NCBI RefSeq assembly: GCF_019459305.1
Contig: NZ_JAIBES010000022.1
Coordinates: forward strand, 1 to 64,000
Length of the DNA stretch: 64,000 nucleotides
Origin: Sphingopyxis sp.
GTDB taxonomy: Bacteria; Pseudomonadota; Alphaproteobacteria; Sphingomonadales; Sphingomonadaceae
Reading direction: 5' to 3'
Shown: one piece after another, positions 49,704 to 61,224 of the stretch
Position numbering within the stretch: position 1 is the stretch's first letter
Layout: every line of letters starts with the position of its first letter
The notes under the pieces: model-generated
What the model was told of the DNA's origin: nothing
Seen by the model: the letters and a program-made list of their open reading frames with translations, nothing else
Databases searched by the model: none
Made by a program: the position numbers and the translations under genes

Positions 49704-51050
49704 ATGAGCAATTTCGACTTCGACCTGTTTGTCATCGGTGCCGGGTCGGGCGGGGTCCGCGCCTCGCGCGTCGCCGCCTCGCACGGCGCGCGCGTTGCGG
49801 TGGCTGAGGAGCATCGGGTCGGCGGTACTTGCGTCATCCGGGGCTGCGTGCCCAAGAAGCTGCTCGTGTACGGCGCGCATTTCGCCGAAGATCTGAAGGA
49901 CGCGCGCCATTTCGGCTGGGACGTGCCCGACTGCAAGTTCGACTGGGACCGGCTGCGTGACAATGTCCTGGCGGAAGTCACCCGGCTCGAAGGGCTGTAC
50001 GGCCAGACCCTCGATAATCACAAAGTCACGCTGTTCAAAACGCGCGCGACGATCATCGGGCCGCAGAAGGTGCGGCTGGCCGATGGCCAGGAAATCTCTG
50101 CCGAACGCATTTTGATCGCGACTGGCGGCTGGCCCTTCGTCCCCGAATTTCCGGGCAGCGAACATGCAATCACCTCGAATGAAGTGTTCCACCTCGACAA
50201 ATTGCCGAAGCGCGTCGTGATTGCTGGCGGCGGCTATATCGCCAATGAATTTGCCGGGATCTTCAACGAATTCGGCAGCAAGGTGACGATCGTCAACCGC
50301 GGCGACACGATCCTGCGTGGTTATGACGAGCAGATCCGCGACCGCCTGCTGCAAATCTCGATGACCAAGGGCATCGAATTTCGCTTCAACGCGCCGTTCG
50401 AGTCGATCGAAAAGAAGGAAGACGGTTCGCTAACCGTCCATCTGGGCAATTGCGATCCGATCGACGCCGACATCGTATTGGTTGCCGCGGGCCGCGTGCC
50501 GAACACCAAGGGGCTGGGGCTGGAAGATGCCGGGGTCGAACTCGACAAGGAAGGCGCGATCCAGGTCGATGAGACGAACCAGTCGTCGGTCGCGAGCATC
50601 TATGCGGTCGGCGACGTCACCAACCGGATCCAGCTGACCCCCGTCGCGATCCGTGAAGGGCAAGCCTTTGCCGACAGCGTGTTCGGTGGCAAGCCGACGG
50701 TCGTCGACTACGCCAATGTCCCGAGCGCGGTGTTCAGCCACCCGCCGATCGGCGCGGTCGGGATGACCGAAGCCGAGGCGCGCAACAAGCTCGGCACCGT
50801 CCGCGTTTACACGAGCGATTTCCGCGCGATGAAGAATGTCCTCGCGGGCCGCAACGAACGCGCGCTGTACAAGATGATCGTCAATGAAGCGACCGATCAG
50901 GTCGTCGGGCTGCACATGATCGGGCCCGATGCGCCGGAGATTTTGCAGGCGGCGGCGGTCGCGGTGAAGGCCGGGCTGAGCAAGGCCGATTTCGACGCGA
51001 CGGTGGCATTGCATCCGAGCATGGCGGAAGAACTGGTGTTGTTTAAGTAA
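49704..51050 (+). CDS. gor: Glutathione-disulfide reductase
   Basis: FVIGAGSGGVRASRVAA; GGTCVIRGCVPKKLLVY redox-active Cys pair; C-terminal ALHPSMAEELV. Confidence 0.93.
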   Translation: MSNFDFDLFVIGAGSGGVRASRVAASHGARVAVAEEHRVGGTCVIRGCVPKKLLVYGAHFAEDLKDARHFGWDVPDCKFDWDRLRDNVLAEVTRLEGLYGQTLDNHKVTLFKTRATIIGPQKVRLADGQEISAERILIATGGWPFVPEFPGSEHAITSNEVFHLDKLPKRVVIAGGGYIANEFAGIFNEFGSKVTIVNRGDTILRGYDEQIRDRLLQISMTKGIEFRFNAPFESIEKKEDGSLTVHLGNCDPIDADIVLVAAGRVPNTKGLGLEDAGVELDKEGAIQVDETNQSSVASIYAVGDVTNRIQLTPVAIREGQAFADSVFGGKPTVVDYANVPSAVFSHPPIGAVGMTEAEARNKLGTVRVYTSDFRAMKNVLAGRNERALYKMIVNEATDQVVGLHMIGPDAPEILQAAAVAVKAGLSKADFDATVALHPSMAEELVLFK

Positions 51051-51083
51051 AAGCCCCCCTCGCGCTTGCGGGAAGGGAGAAGA

Positions 51084-52493
51084 TTACCCAATCCGGTACG
51101 GCACCACATCGCGCCGATCCGGATCGACCAGAATCGGCCGATCGCTCGGCGGAAAGGCGCGCTGGTCGCAGTCGTCGCGCGGGCAGATGCGGCATGACAG
51201 ACCGATCCGCGTCGCGGCTTGCGGGGCGGCGACGTCGACCCCGTCGGCATAGACGAAGTCCCCCGCATATTGCGCCTCGCATCCCAGCGCGACGGCATAG
51301 CGGCGCGGGCTGCGCGCATAGCTGCCCGACGGTTTCACCAATCCCTTGGCCATCGACACATAGCGCAAACCGTCGGGCGTTTCGGCGAGCTGGAACAGGA
51401 TGCGGTCGGGGATCGCTGCGGCTTCGTGGACGATCCACAAGGGGCAGGCGCCGCCGAACCGCGCGAATTGCAGCCGCGTCGCGCTGTGCCGCTTGGTGAT
51501 ATTGCCCGCCATGTCGACACGGCAGAAGAACATCGGAATGCCGCGCGCGCCGGGGCGCTGGAGGGTCGAGAGGCGGTGGCAGGCCTGTTCGAAACTGACC
51601 CCATAGTCCATCCGCAGCCGGTCGATGTCGTGGCGCACGGCGCGCGCGCTGGCGCGGAAGGGGGCGTAAGGCATCAGCACCGCGCCCGCGGCATAGTTGG
51701 CGAGGCCGACGTGGAGGAGTTGGCGGGCCGCGGCCGTGCGGAGCGGACTGGCCTCGACTACCGCCGCAATCTCGTGCGCCAGTGCCAGCGCGGCCAATTG
51801 ATGCGCCAGCTGAAAGCGGCGGCTTTCCGCGGGCTGCGACGGATCGATCACCAGATGGCGCATCGTCGCATCGAAATCGCGCAGGCTTTGAGTCTGGGTA
51901 TAGACGATCGAGATGCCGAGCGCATCGCGCAGCCGCCGCTCAATCGTCTCGATGGACGGGGATGGGTCTTTGCCGCGCAGCTGCCCCGCCAGCGCCTCGG
52001 CGGCGCGGTCGATGCTGTCGACATAATTGCCCGCGTCGTGAAACCAGTCGCGCACCTCTTCCCACGGCAGGCGGCTTCCCTCGGCGGTGCCGCCGGTCAG
52101 CGCCTCGTCGATGATTTGGAGCCGTTGACCGGCACGGCGATAGGCGGCGTGGAGTGCGACGAACTGGTCGGCAAGCTGCGGCTGTTGCAGCGCGGCGCGT
52201 TCGAGCTGCTCGGGTGGCAGGGGGGATGCGGCGAACAGCGGGTCGGCGGCGGCTTCGCGGAGCGCCCCGGCGCGGCGGTCGCCCGCGTCGGCGGCGACTT
52301 CCTCCCATTCGAGAGGGAACAGCTTTTGCAGGCGGTCGAGCAAGGCCGGAGTAAGAGGGCGGTCGTCATGCTCGATCTGGCTGAGGTAGGAGGTAGAGAT
52401 GGCAAGCGCGGCGGCGAACTCGGCCTGTTTGATGCCGCGGTCTTGGCGGAGGGCTTTAAGGCGAGCGCCTGCGAAGATGCGGTTGCGGGTCAT
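51084..52493 (-). CDS. XRE-family short-chain acyl-CoA regulator (RamB/ScfR-like; HTH + ImmA/IrrE + DUF2083)
   Basis: LKALRQDRGIKQAEFAAALAISTSYLSQIEHDDRPLT; C-terminal Cys cluster GLSCRICPRDDCDQRAFPPSDRP; divergent from pccB. Confidence 0.9.
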   Translation of the reverse strand: MTRNRIFAGARLKALRQDRGIKQAEFAAALAISTSYLSQIEHDDRPLTPALLDRLQKLFPLEWEEVAADAGDRRAGALREAAADPLFAASPLPPEQLERAALQQPQLADQFVALHAAYRRAGQRLQIIDEALTGGTAEGSRLPWEEVRDWFHDAGNYVDSIDRAAEALAGQLRGKDPSPSIETIERRLRDALGISIVYTQTQSLRDFDATMRHLVIDPSQPAESRRFQLAHQLAALALAHEIAAVVEASPLRTAAARQLLHVGLANYAAGAVLMPYAPFRASARAVRHDIDRLRMDYGVSFEQACHRLSTLQRPGARGIPMFFCRVDMAGNITKRHSATRLQFARFGGACPLWIVHEAAAIPDRILFQLAETPDGLRYVSMAKGLVKPSGSYARSPRRYAVALGCEAQYAGDFVYADGVDVAAPQAATRIGLSCRICPRDDCDQRAFPPSDRPILVDPDRRDVVPYRIG

Positions 52494-52509
52494 GAAGTGC
52501 CTTTCACTC

Positions 52510-52592
52510 CGTTCGCCCTAAGCTTGTCGATGGGCCATTTTTCTGACGGCATCAAAAAAAGAGTGGTGCTTCGACAAGCTCAGCACGACCGG
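52510..52592. repeat. Palindromic repeat, family B
   Basis: CCGTTCGCCCTAAGCTTGTCGA...TGCTTCGACAAGCTCAGCACGACCGG. Confidence 0.7.
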
Positions 52593-52609
52593 ATTTGAAT
52601 TCAGTCCTA

Positions 52610-52655
52610 CTTTGCTAACAATTACTTTGCAACTTTGCAAATTCGCATTTGCTTG
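52610..52655. promoter_or_regulatory. Cluster of RamB/ScfR-like boxes upstream of pccB
   Basis: CTTTGCTAAC, ACTTTGCAACTTTGCAAA, ATTTGC repeats; AACTTTGCAAA at 52631-52641. Confidence 0.6.
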
Positions 52656-52705
52656 GCGAGCCTTTAGCGGGCAGACGAAACTTTGAAGTGCGTTGGGAGA
52701 GCCGA

Positions 52706-54238
52706 ATGTCCGCCAATATCGCCGAAATGGAACGCCGTCGCGCCGCCGCTGCCTTGGGCGGCGGGCAAAAGCGCATCGATGCGCAGCACAGCAAGGGTAA
52801 GCTGACCGCGCGCGAGCGGCTCGATGTGCTTCTCGACGAGGGTTCGTTTGAAGAACTCGACACCTATGTCGAGCATAATTGCACCGATTTCGGGATGCAG
52901 GACCAGATCATCCCCGGCGATGGCATCGTCACCGGATCGGGCACGATCAACGGCCGCCTCGTCTATGTCTTCAGCCAGGATTTCACCGTGTTCGGTGGGT
53001 CGCTGTCCGAGCGCCACGCGCAGAAGATGATGAAAGTCATGGACAATGCAATGAAGGTCGGGGCGCCGATCATCGGGATCAACGACAGCGGCGGCGCGCG
53101 CATTCAGGAGGGCGTCGCGTCGCTGGGCGGCTATGCCGAGGTGTTTCAGCGCAACGTGCTGGCGTCGGGGGTGGTGCCCCAGATCAGCCTCATCATGGGG
53201 CCGTGCGCGGGCGGGGCGGTTTACAGCCCGGCGATGACCGACTTCATCTTCATGGTCAAAGACAGCAGCTATATGTTCGTCACCGGCCCCGATGTGGTCA
53301 AGACGGTGACCAACGAGGTGGTGACGCAAGAAGAACTCGGCGGCGCGATTACCCACACGACCAAAAGCTCGGTCGCCGACATCGCGTTCGAGAATGACAT
53401 CGAGGCGCTGCTCGCGACGCGCGATTTCTTTGACTATCTGCCTGAAAACAACCGCAGCGGGGTGCCGGTGCGCCCGACGAGCGATCCGTTCGACCGCGCC
53501 GAGCCCAGCCTCGACACGCTGATCCCGCCCAACGCGAACCAGCCCTATGACATGCACGAGCTGATCCGCAAGACGGTCGACGAGGGCGATTTCTTCGAGG
53601 TGCAGCCGGCGCATGCGGGCAATATCATCTGCGGATTCGGGCGGATCGAGGGGCGGACGATCGGCATCGTCGCGAACCAGCCGTTGGTGCTTGCGGGGGT
53701 GCTCGACATCAATTCGTCGAAGAAGGCAGCGCGTTTCGTGCGTTTCTGCGATGCGTTCGAAATCCCGATCATCACCTTCGTCGATGTTCCCGGCTTTCTG
53801 CCCGGCACCGCGCAGGAGTTCAACGGCATCATCAAGCATGGCGCAAAACTGCTGTTCGCCTATGCCGAGGCGACGGTGCCGAAAATCACGGTGATCACCC
53901 GCAAGGCCTATGGCGGCGCCTATGACGTGATGGCGTCAAAGCATCTGCGCGGCGACCTGAACTATGCCTGGCCGACCGCCGAAATTGCGGTGATGGGCGC
54001 GAAGGGCGCGGTCGAGATCATCTTCCGCAGCGACATCGGCGACCCCGAAAAGATCGCGCAGCGCACGAAGGAATATGAGGACCGATTCGCCAACCCGTTT
54101 GTCGCGGCATCGCGCGGATATATCGATGAGGTGATCCACCCGCACAACACGCGCAAGCGGATCGCGCTGGGGCTGCGGAAACTGCGGAACAAGCAGCTCG
54201 AGAACCCGTGGAAGAAGCATGACAATATTCCACTCTGA
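52706..54238 (+). CDS. pccB: Propionyl-CoA carboxylase beta subunit
   Basis: Carboxyltransferase motifs GASIQE-type [37 protein letters not shown]. Confidence 0.94.
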   Translation: MSANIAEMERRRAAAALGGGQKRIDAQHSKGKLTARERLDVLLDEGSFEELDTYVEHNCTDFGMQDQIIPGDGIVTGSGTINGRLVYVFSQDFTVFGGSLSERHAQKMMKVMDNAMKVGAPIIGINDSGGARIQEGVASLGGYAEVFQRNVLASGVVPQISLIMGPCAGGAVYSPAMTDFIFMVKDSSYMFVTGPDVVKTVTNEVVTQEELGGAITHTTKSSVADIAFENDIEALLATRDFFDYLPENNRSGVPVRPTSDPFDRAEPSLDTLIPPNANQPYDMHELIRKTVDEGDFFEVQPAHAGNIICGFGRIEGRTIGIVANQPLVLAGVLDINSSKKAARFVRFCDAFEIPIITFVDVPGFLPGTAQEFNGIIKHGAKLLFAYAEATVPKITVITRKAYGGAYDVMASKHLRGDLNYAWPTAEIAVMGAKGAVEIIFRSDIGDPEKIAQRTKEYEDRFANPFVAASRGYIDEVIHPHNTRKRIALGLRKLRNKQLENPWKKHDNIPL

Positions 54239-54506
54239 ACCGATCGGCGTCGATCAACTGAGTTATCAGTTCGTATCGGCGAATGATCCCGACATCATTG
54301 GGGTCGAGGTCATGTTGGATGGCCATGTGTTATTCGACATTTCCATGAATCCCGCAGGTGAAACGAGCGAGCTTTTCGATTCTGATGGCTGGAAGGCGGA
54401 GTTCGATTTGAGCGGTTTACGCAGCGTGCTGACGAAGTGTGAAGCCGAGCTCAATGCCTGGCGTGAGGGGCTGATGAAACCCGGCGAAATTTGGAGTGCT
54501 CAATGA
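54219..54506 (+). CDS. Small hypothetical protein in propionate operon
   Basis: 95 aa, overlaps pccB and mce ends; [31 protein letters not shown]... Confidence 0.65.
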   Translation: MTIFHSEPIGVDQLSYQFVSANDPDIIGVEVMLDGHVLFDISMNPAGETSELFDSDGWKAEFDLSGLRSVLTKCEAELNAWREGLMKPGEIWSAQ

Positions 54507-54946
54507 AACTAGGCCGCCTCAACCATATCGGCGTTGCGACGCCGTCGATTGCCGATAGCATCGTCTTTTACCGCGACGTGATGGGCGCGACGAAAATTCA
54601 CGAGCCGTTTGACCTGCCTGAGCAGGGGGTGAAGGTGTGTTTTGTCGATACGCCCGGTGCCGATGGGGCGCTGAACGGAACGCAGATCGAGCTGGTCGAG
54701 CCGTTGCCCGGCAACACCTCGATCGCAGGGTTTCTGGAGAAGAACCCGGCAGGGGGGCAGCATCACCTCTGTTACGAAGTGCCCGATATTCACGCGGCCA
54801 AGGCGTCGTTCGAGGCGATGGGCAAGCGGGTGCTGGGTGAGCCGCGGATCGGGGCGCATGGGACGTTGATATTCTTCCTCCACCCAAAGGATATGGGCGG
54901 GGTGCTGACCGAGATTATGGAGACGCCGAAGGGCGATCACCAATGA
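54503..54946 (+). CDS. mce: Methylmalonyl-CoA epimerase
   Basis: [42 protein letters not shown]. Confidence 0.95.
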   Translation: MKLGRLNHIGVATPSIADSIVFYRDVMGATKIHEPFDLPEQGVKVCFVDTPGADGALNGTQIELVEPLPGNTSIAGFLEKNPAGGQHHLCYEVPDIHAAKASFEAMGKRVLGEPRIGAHGTLIFFLHPKDMGGVLTEIMETPKGDHQ

Positions 54947-55557
54947 TCTTTTACGACACTCCCAATCCCGCTCCCAACCCGCGCCGCGTTCGCATTTTCG
55001 CTGCCGAAAAGGGTATCGACCTCCCGAGCGAGACGATCTCCATTGTCGCGGGGGAGCATAAGGCGCCAGCATATCTCGCGATCAACCCGCGCGGGCAGAC
55101 CCCGGCGCTGAAGCTGGACGATGGGACAGTGCTCACTGAGAGCGTCGCGATCTGCCGCTATCTTGAGGCGCTGCATCCGGGCACCCCGCTGTTCGGCACC
55201 ACGCCTGCCGAAATCGGCGTGATCGAAATGTGGATTCGCCGCATTGAGCTGATGGTGATGGAGCCGATCGGCAAGATATGGGTCCACACTCACCCGTTTA
55301 CTGCACGACTGCCGACCCAGCGGTTTCCCGAATATGGCGAGAGCAATCGCGCGCGCGCGCTCGACGCCTTTGCGATGTGCGATGCTGGACTTGGATCGTC
55401 GCCATGGCTCGCGGGTGATGCGTTTAGCATGGCGGATATCCTGCTGCTCACAACCATAGATTTTGCCGCGTTCGTCGGCATCCCGCTCCCCGAAGACCTC
55501 GCCCGTTTGCGCGCATGGCACGACCGCGTGTCGGCTCGCCCCAGCGCGAAGGCTTGA
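54943..55557 (+). CDS. Glutathione S-transferase family protein
   Basis: [52 protein letters not shown]. Confidence 0.9.
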   Translation: MIFYDTPNPAPNPRRVRIFAAEKGIDLPSETISIVAGEHKAPAYLAINPRGQTPALKLDDGTVLTESVAICRYLEALHPGTPLFGTTPAEIGVIEMWIRRIELMVMEPIGKIWVHTHPFTARLPTQRFPEYGESNRARALDAFAMCDAGLGSSPWLAGDAFSMADILLLTTIDFAAFVGIPLPEDLARLRAWHDRVSARPSAKA

Positions 55558-55568
55558 AAGCAAAGATC

Positions 55569-57716
55569 ATGACCGACAAACCCTCCCTCGACCAATGGGC
55601 CGCCGCTGCCGCCAAGGAAGTTAAAGGCAAAGACCTCACCTGGCACACCGCCGAGGGGATCGACGTCAAGCCGCTCTACACGGCGGAGGATGTGACCACC
55701 GACCCAGGCCTGCCCGGTTTCGCGCCCTTCACTCGCGGCGTGCGCGCGTCGATGTATGCGGGGCGGCCGTGGACGATCCGGCAATATGCGGGTTTCTCCA
55801 CCGCCGAGGAATCGAACGCTTTCTATCGCCGCAACCTCGCTGCCGGGCAAAAGGGTCTCAGCGTCGCCTTCGACCTCGCCACCCACCGCGGTTATGACAG
55901 CGACCATCCGCGCGTCACCGGCGACGTCGGCAAGGCGGGGGTCGCGATCGACAGCGTCGAGGATATGAAGATCCTGTTCGATGGCATCCCGCTCGACCAG
56001 ATGTCGGTGTCGATGACGATGAACGGCGCGGTGATCCCGATCCTGGCGTTCTTCATTGTTGCGGGCGAGGAGCAGGGGGTCGATCGCAAGCTACTCGACG
56101 GGACGATCCAGAACGACATCCTGAAGGAGTTCATGGTCCGCAACACGTACATCTACCCGCCCGAACCGAGCATGCGGATCATCAGCGACATCTTCGGTTA
56201 CACGTCGCGCGAGATGCCCAAGTTCAACAGCATCTCGATTTCGGGTTATCATATGCAGGAAGCCGGCGCGACGCAGGTGCAGGAGCTGGCCTTCACCATC
56301 GCCGACGGCATGGAATATGTGAAATATGGCGTCGCGTCGGGCCTCGACATCGACAAGTTCGCCGGGCGGCTGAGCTTCTTTTTTGCGATCGGCATGAATT
56401 TCTTCATGGAAATCGCCAAGCTGCGCGCGGCGCGGGTGCTGTGGCACCGCGCGATGACGACGCTCGGCGCGCAGGATGAGCGGTCGAAGATGCTGCGCAC
56501 GCATTGCCAGACGTCGGGCGTCTCCCTGACCGAGCAGGATCCGTACAACAATGTGATGCGCACGACGATCGAGGCGATGGCGGCGATGCTGGGCGGCACC
56601 CAGTCGCTGCACACCAACGCGCTCGACGAGGCGATCGCGCTGCCGACCGATTTCTCTGCCCGCATCGCACGCAACACCCAGATCGTGATCCAGGAAGAGA
56701 CGGGGATGACCAAGGTCGTCGATCCACTCGGTGGCAGTTACTATGTAGAGGCGCTGACGCAGGAGCTGGTCGACAAGGCGCAGGAAATCATCGACCGCGT
56801 CCAGGCCGAAGGCGGCATGGCCAAGGCGGTCGCGGCGGGCTGGCCCAAGGCGATGATCGAAACCGCGGCGGCTGCCCGCCAGGCGCGGGTCGATCGCGGT
56901 GACGATGTCATTGTCGGGGTGAACAAATATCGCAGACAAGACGAGGATCTGCTCGAAACGCTCGAGGTCGATAATGCCAAGGTGCGCGAGGGGCAGATCG
57001 CGCGGATCAAGAAGACCAAGGCCGAGCGCGACGAGGCGGCGTGTCAGGCGGCGCTGACGGCGCTGCGCGAGGGCGCGGCAAAGCCGTCGAGCATCGAGAA
57101 CAACCTGCTGGCGCTCGCGGTCGAAGCGGCGCGCGCACGCGCGACGCTGGGCGAGATTTCGTCGGCGATGGAGGAAAGCTTCGACCGTTATGGCACCCAG
57201 CCGACCCCGGTAAAGGGTGTCTATGCTGCGCCCTATGAGGGCGATGCGCGCTGGGCGCAGGTGGTGGATGGGGTCGAGGCGGTCACCCGGCGGCTGGGCC
57301 GTAAACCCAAGCTTCTTGTCGCCAAGATGGGGCAGGACGGCCATGATCGCGGCGCCAATGTCATCGCATCGGCGTTCGGCGACATGGGGTTCGACATCGT
57401 GTCGGGACCGCTGTTCCAGACCCCCGACGAGACGGTAGTGCTGGCGCTTGACAGCGGCGTCGACGTCGTCGGCGCGTCGAGCCTGGCGGCGGGGCACAAG
57501 ACACTTATCCCCGAACTTATCCACAAGCTGCGCGAAGCGGGCCGTACCGACATCAAGGTCATCGCGGGCGGGGTGATCCCGCCGCAGGACTATGATTTCC
57601 TGCGCGATGCCGGAGTGCAGGGGATTTACGGGCCGGGATCGAATGTCGTGGAATGTGCAGCGGACGTGCTGCGCTTGCTGGGGCATAATATGCCGCCGAT
57701 TGGAGAAGCTGCGTGA
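55569..57716 (+). CDS. scpA: Methylmalonyl-CoA mutase
   Basis: [49 protein letters not shown]12 motif [24 protein letters not shown]. Confidence 0.97.
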   Translation: MTDKPSLDQWAAAAAKEVKGKDLTWHTAEGIDVKPLYTAEDVTTDPGLPGFAPFTRGVRASMYAGRPWTIRQYAGFSTAEESNAFYRRNLAAGQKGLSVAFDLATHRGYDSDHPRVTGDVGKAGVAIDSVEDMKILFDGIPLDQMSVSMTMNGAVIPILAFFIVAGEEQGVDRKLLDGTIQNDILKEFMVRNTYIYPPEPSMRIISDIFGYTSREMPKFNSISISGYHMQEAGATQVQELAFTIADGMEYVKYGVASGLDIDKFAGRLSFFFAIGMNFFMEIAKLRAARVLWHRAMTTLGAQDERSKMLRTHCQTSGVSLTEQDPYNNVMRTTIEAMAAMLGGTQSLHTNALDEAIALPTDFSARIARNTQIVIQEETGMTKVVDPLGGSYYVEALTQELVDKAQEIIDRVQAEGGMAKAVAAGWPKAMIETAAAARQARVDRGDDVIVGVNKYRRQDEDLLETLEVDNAKVREGQIARIKKTKAERDEAACQAALTALREGAAKPSSIENNLLALAVEAARARATLGEISSAMEESFDRYGTQPTPVKGVYAAPYEGDARWAQVVDGVEAVTRRLGRKPKLLVAKMGQDGHDRGANVIASAFGDMGFDIVSGPLFQTPDETVVLALDSGVDVVGASSLAAGHKTLIPELIHKLREAGRTDIKVIAGGVIPPQDYDFLRDAGVQGIYGPGSNVVECAADVLRLLGHNMPPIGEAA

Positions 57717-58825
57717 ACCTGAATACGACCCGTTCCCCGGCGCAAGCCGGGGCCCAGAGCGACATGGCACCGGCGGTTCTGAACCGCCCTGAACCCCGGC
57801 TTTCGCCGGGCAGCACGGAAGAAGCGCGCACCGACTGGACCCGCGACGAAATTGCTGCCCTGTTCGACCTGCCGTTCGACGAACTGATGTGGGAGTCGCA
57901 AAGCGTCCATCGCCGCCACCATGCACGCGGCGAGATCCAACTGTGCACTCTGCTGAGCATCAAGACCGGCGGCTGCGTTGAGGATTGCGGCTATTGCTCG
58001 CAGTCCCAGTCCGCCGACAGCGGACTGAAGGCGACCAAGCTGATGGATGTCCGCGCGGTGCTGCAAGCCGCGGCGCAGGCGAAGGATTCGGGGTCGCAGC
58101 GCTTCTGCATGGGCGCCGCTTGGCGCAATCCCAAGGATCGCGACATGCCGGCGATTGTCGAGATGATCGAAGGCGTGCGCGCGATGGGTATGGAAACCTG
58201 CATGACGCTGGGGATGCTGAGCAAGGAGCAGGCGCAGACGCTGGCAGTCGCGGGGCTCGACTATTACAACCATAACATCGACACCTCGCCGGAAAATTAC
58301 GGCAATGTCATCACGACGCGGACCTTTCAGGAACGGCTCGACACGCTGGAAGAAGTGCGGAGCGCCGGGATCAACGTCTGTTCGGGCGGTATCGTCGGCA
58401 TGGGCGAGACGCGCGCCGACCGCGTCGGATTTATTCATGCGCTCGCGACCCTGCCCGAACATCCGGGCAGCGTGCCGATCAACGCGCTGGTGCCCGTGAA
58501 GGGGACCGTGCTCGGCGACATGCTGGCGGACACCCCGCTCGCCAAGATCGATGACATCGAATTCGTCCGCACTGTCGCCGTCGCGCGCATCACGATGCCG
58601 CTGAGCATGGTGCGGTTGAGCGCGGGGCGCGAGAGCATGTCCGAGGCGACGCAGGCGCTCTGCTTCATGGCCGGCGCGAACAGCATCTTCACCGGCGACA
58701 AGCTGCTGACGACGGCGAATGCGGGCGACAGCAAGGATGCGGCGTTGTTTGCAAAGCTGGGGCTGCGGCCGATGGAGAGCGAAGAGCCGATGCGGCAGAG
58801 CGCGCAGATGGAGGCGGCGGAGTGA
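57713..58825 (+). CDS. bioB: Biotin synthase with REP-encoded N-terminal extension
   Basis: Radical-SAM motif [33 protein letters not shown] begins at residue ~42. Confidence 0.95.
   Translation: MNLNTTRSPAQAGAQSDMAPAVLNRPEPRLSPGSTEEARTDWTRDEIAALFDLPFDELMWESQSVHRRHHARGEIQLCTLLSIKTGGCVEDCGYCSQSQSADSGLKATKLMDVRAVLQAAAQAKDSGSQRFCMGAAWRNPKDRDMPAIVEMIEGVRAMGMETCMTLGMLSKEQAQTLAVAGLDYYNHNIDTSPENYGNVITTRTFQERLDTLEEVRSAGINVCSGGIVGMGETRADRVGFIHALATLPEHPGSVPINALVPVKGTVLGDMLADTPLAKIDDIEFVRTVAVARITMPLSMVRLSAGRESMSEATQALCFMAGANSIFTGDKLLTTANAGDSKDAALFAKLGLRPMESEEPMRQSAQMEAAE
57737..57813. repeat. REP-like palindrome, family D, inside bioB 5' end
   Basis: CCCGGCGCAAGCCGGGGCC...GGCGGTTCTGAACCGCC...CCCCGGCTTTCGCCGGG. 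Confidence 0.75.
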
Positions 58826-59214
58826 TATTCTCGGCGCTCCTGCTGCTTGCCGCGACCGCAGACGATCCATCGATCGACTGCGATAACCCGCGCTATCAGG
58901 TCGAGATGAACTATTGCGCGGGCAAGGAATATGAGATCGCCGACGTTGCGCTCAACGTGCAGTGGAAGACGACCGTCGCGAAGATGCGTGAGCGCGACAA
59001 GACGATCGACCGCAGTTACGACACCCAGCCCACCCATTATGACGCCTTGCTCGCGGCGCAGCGCGCGTGGCTGACATACCGCGACCAGCATTGCTTGAAC
59101 GAAGGCTTTGCGGCGCGCGGGGGGAGCATGGCGCCGATGCTGCACAGCGGCTGCATGGCCCGACTGACCAAGGCGCGGACCGCCGAACTCCAGGCACTTG
59201 TCGAGGAATATTGA
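58822..59214 (+). CDS. LprI-like/DUF1311 secreted protein
   Basis: [46 protein letters not shown]; start/stop overlaps with both neighbours. Confidence 0.85.
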   Translation: MIFSALLLLAATADDPSIDCDNPRYQVEMNYCAGKEYEIADVALNVQWKTTVAKMRERDKTIDRSYDTQPTHYDALLAAQRAWLTYRDQHCLNEGFAARGGSMAPMLHSGCMARLTKARTAELQALVEEY

Positions 59215-61220
59215 TGTTCAAGAAAATCCTGATCGCCAACCGCGGCGAAATCGCCTGCCGCGTCATCAAGACCGCGCGCCGCATGGGCATCGCGACCGTT
59301 GCCGTTTATTCGGACGCCGACGCGCGCGCGCCCTTTGTTCAGATGGCCGATGAAGCGGTACATATCGGGCCGTCGCCTGCGTCCGAATCCTATCTGGTCG
59401 CCGACAAGATCATCGCTGCGTGCAAGGCGACCGGCGCCGAGGCAGTGCATCCGGGCTATGGGTTCCTCTCCGAACGCACCAGCTTTGCCGAGGCGCTGGC
59501 GAAGGAAAATATCGCCTTTATCGGTCCGCCGGTGAACGCGATCGCCGCGATGGGCGACAAGATCGAGTCGAAGAAGCTCGCGAAGGAAGCGGGGGTCAAT
59601 GTCGTCCCCGGCTTCGTCGGCGAGATCGACGACACTGAACATGCGGTGCGGATTTCGAACGAGATCGGCTATCCGGTGATGATGAAGGCGTCGGCGGGCG
59701 GCGGCGGCAAGGGCATGCGCCTCGCCTATGACGAAAAGGACGTCCGCGAAGGATTCGAGGCGACGAAGCGCGAGGGGCTGAACAGCTTCGGCGACGACCG
59801 GGTCTTTATCGAGAAATTCATCCTCAACCCGCGCCATATCGAGATCCAGATCCTCGGCGACCAGCACGGCAATGTGCTGTATCTCAACGAGCGCGAATGT
59901 TCGATCCAGCGGCGCCACCAGAAGGTGGTCGAGGAAGCGCCGTCGCCGTTCGTGACCGAGAAGATGCGCAAGGCGATGGGCGAACAGTGCGTCGCGCTGT
60001 CGAAAGCGGTGGGCTATTACAGCGCGGGGACGGTCGAGCTGATCGTCTCGGGTGCCGACCCGACGGGCGAGAGCTTCTACTTCCTCGAAATGAACACGCG
60101 GCTGCAGGTTGAGCATCCGGTGACCGAGGCGATAACCGGCATCGACCTGGTCGAGCAGATGATCCGCGTCGCCGCGGGCGAAAAGCTGAGCATGACGCAG
60201 GACGACATCAAGATCGACGGCTGGGCGATCGAGAACCGCGTCTACGCCGAGGATCCGTACCGCGGTTTCCTGCCGTCGACCGGACGGCTGGTGCGCTATC
60301 GCACGCCGGTACCGGCCTGGGCGGGCAACGAAAGAGGCGAAGATGGCGTGCGCGTCGATGCCGGGGTCGAGGAGGGCGGCGAGGTGTCGATCTTCTACGA
60401 CCCGATGATCGCCAAGCTGGTGACCTGGGGCGAAACGCGCGACGAAGCTGCGGACAAGCAGATCGCGGCGCTCGATCGGTTCGAGATCGAAGGACTCGGC
60501 CACAATATCGATTTTGTGTCGGCGATCATGCAGCACCCGCGCTTTCGTTCCGGCGAGCTGACGACGGGCTTTATCGCCGAGGAATATCCCGAAGGCTTCC
60601 ACGGCGCCGCGACCGAGGATCATATCGTTCGCGCGCTGGCGGCGATCGCGGGCTTCATGGCGTCAGCCGAAGCCGACCGCGCGCGGCGCACCGACGGCCA
60701 GCTCGGCGACCGGCTCGACCCGCCCGCCAAGTGGCAGGTCACCGTTGGCGGGACCGAGCACAAGGTGAAGCTGGGCCACAAGCATATCAAGGTCGACGGT
60801 GACAAGCTCGACATCGCGCTGGAATACACGCCGGGCGACCGGCTGGTGATTGCGGAGATCGACGGGAGCGAACTTGCGGTCAAGGTCGCGAAGACGCGCT
60901 CCGGCTGGCGGATGACGACGCGCGGTCGCATCCATGATGTGCGCGTGCTGCCGTGGCATGCGGCGCCGCTGACCCGGCATATGATCGAAAAGATCCCGCC
61001 CGACCTGTCGCGCTTCCTGATCTGCCCGATGCCCGGCCTGCTCGTCGCGCTGCATGTCGGCGAAGGCGACAAGGTCGAGGCGGGGCAGCCGCTGGCGACG
61101 GTCGAGGCGATGAAAATGGAGAATATCCTGCGCGCCGAAAAATCGGGGACGGTGAAGAGCGTCAATGCGGCGCAGGGCGACAGCCTGGCGGTCGACGCCG
61201 TGATTCTGGAGATGGAGTAA
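59214..61220 (+). CDS. pccA: Propionyl-CoA carboxylase alpha subunit (biotin carboxylase/BCCP)
   Basis: [40 protein letters not shown] motif VEAMKMENILRAEKSG. Confidence 0.95.
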   Translation: MFKKILIANRGEIACRVIKTARRMGIATVAVYSDADARAPFVQMADEAVHIGPSPASESYLVADKIIAACKATGAEAVHPGYGFLSERTSFAEALAKENIAFIGPPVNAIAAMGDKIESKKLAKEAGVNVVPGFVGEIDDTEHAVRISNEIGYPVMMKASAGGGGKGMRLAYDEKDVREGFEATKREGLNSFGDDRVFIEKFILNPRHIEIQILGDQHGNVLYLNERECSIQRRHQKVVEEAPSPFVTEKMRKAMGEQCVALSKAVGYYSAGTVELIVSGADPTGESFYFLEMNTRLQVEHPVTEAITGIDLVEQMIRVAAGEKLSMTQDDIKIDGWAIENRVYAEDPYRGFLPSTGRLVRYRTPVPAWAGNERGEDGVRVDAGVEEGGEVSIFYDPMIAKLVTWGETRDEAADKQIAALDRFEIEGLGHNIDFVSAIMQHPRFRSGELTTGFIAEEYPEGFHGAATEDHIVRALAAIAGFMASAEADRARRTDGQLGDRLDPPAKWQVTVGGTEHKVKLGHKHIKVDGDKLDIALEYTPGDRLVIAEIDGSELAVKVAKTRSGWRMTTRGRIHDVRVLPWHAAPLTRHMIEKIPPDLSRFLICPMPGLLVALHVGEGDKVEAGQPLATVEAMKMENILRAEKSGTVKSVNAAQGDSLAVDAVILEME

Positions 61221-61224
61221 CCCG

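Noticed and set aside
56091-57926. 611-aa minus-strand ORF
   Set aside because: Antisense to methylmalonyl-CoA mutase; Arg/His-rich shadow composition.
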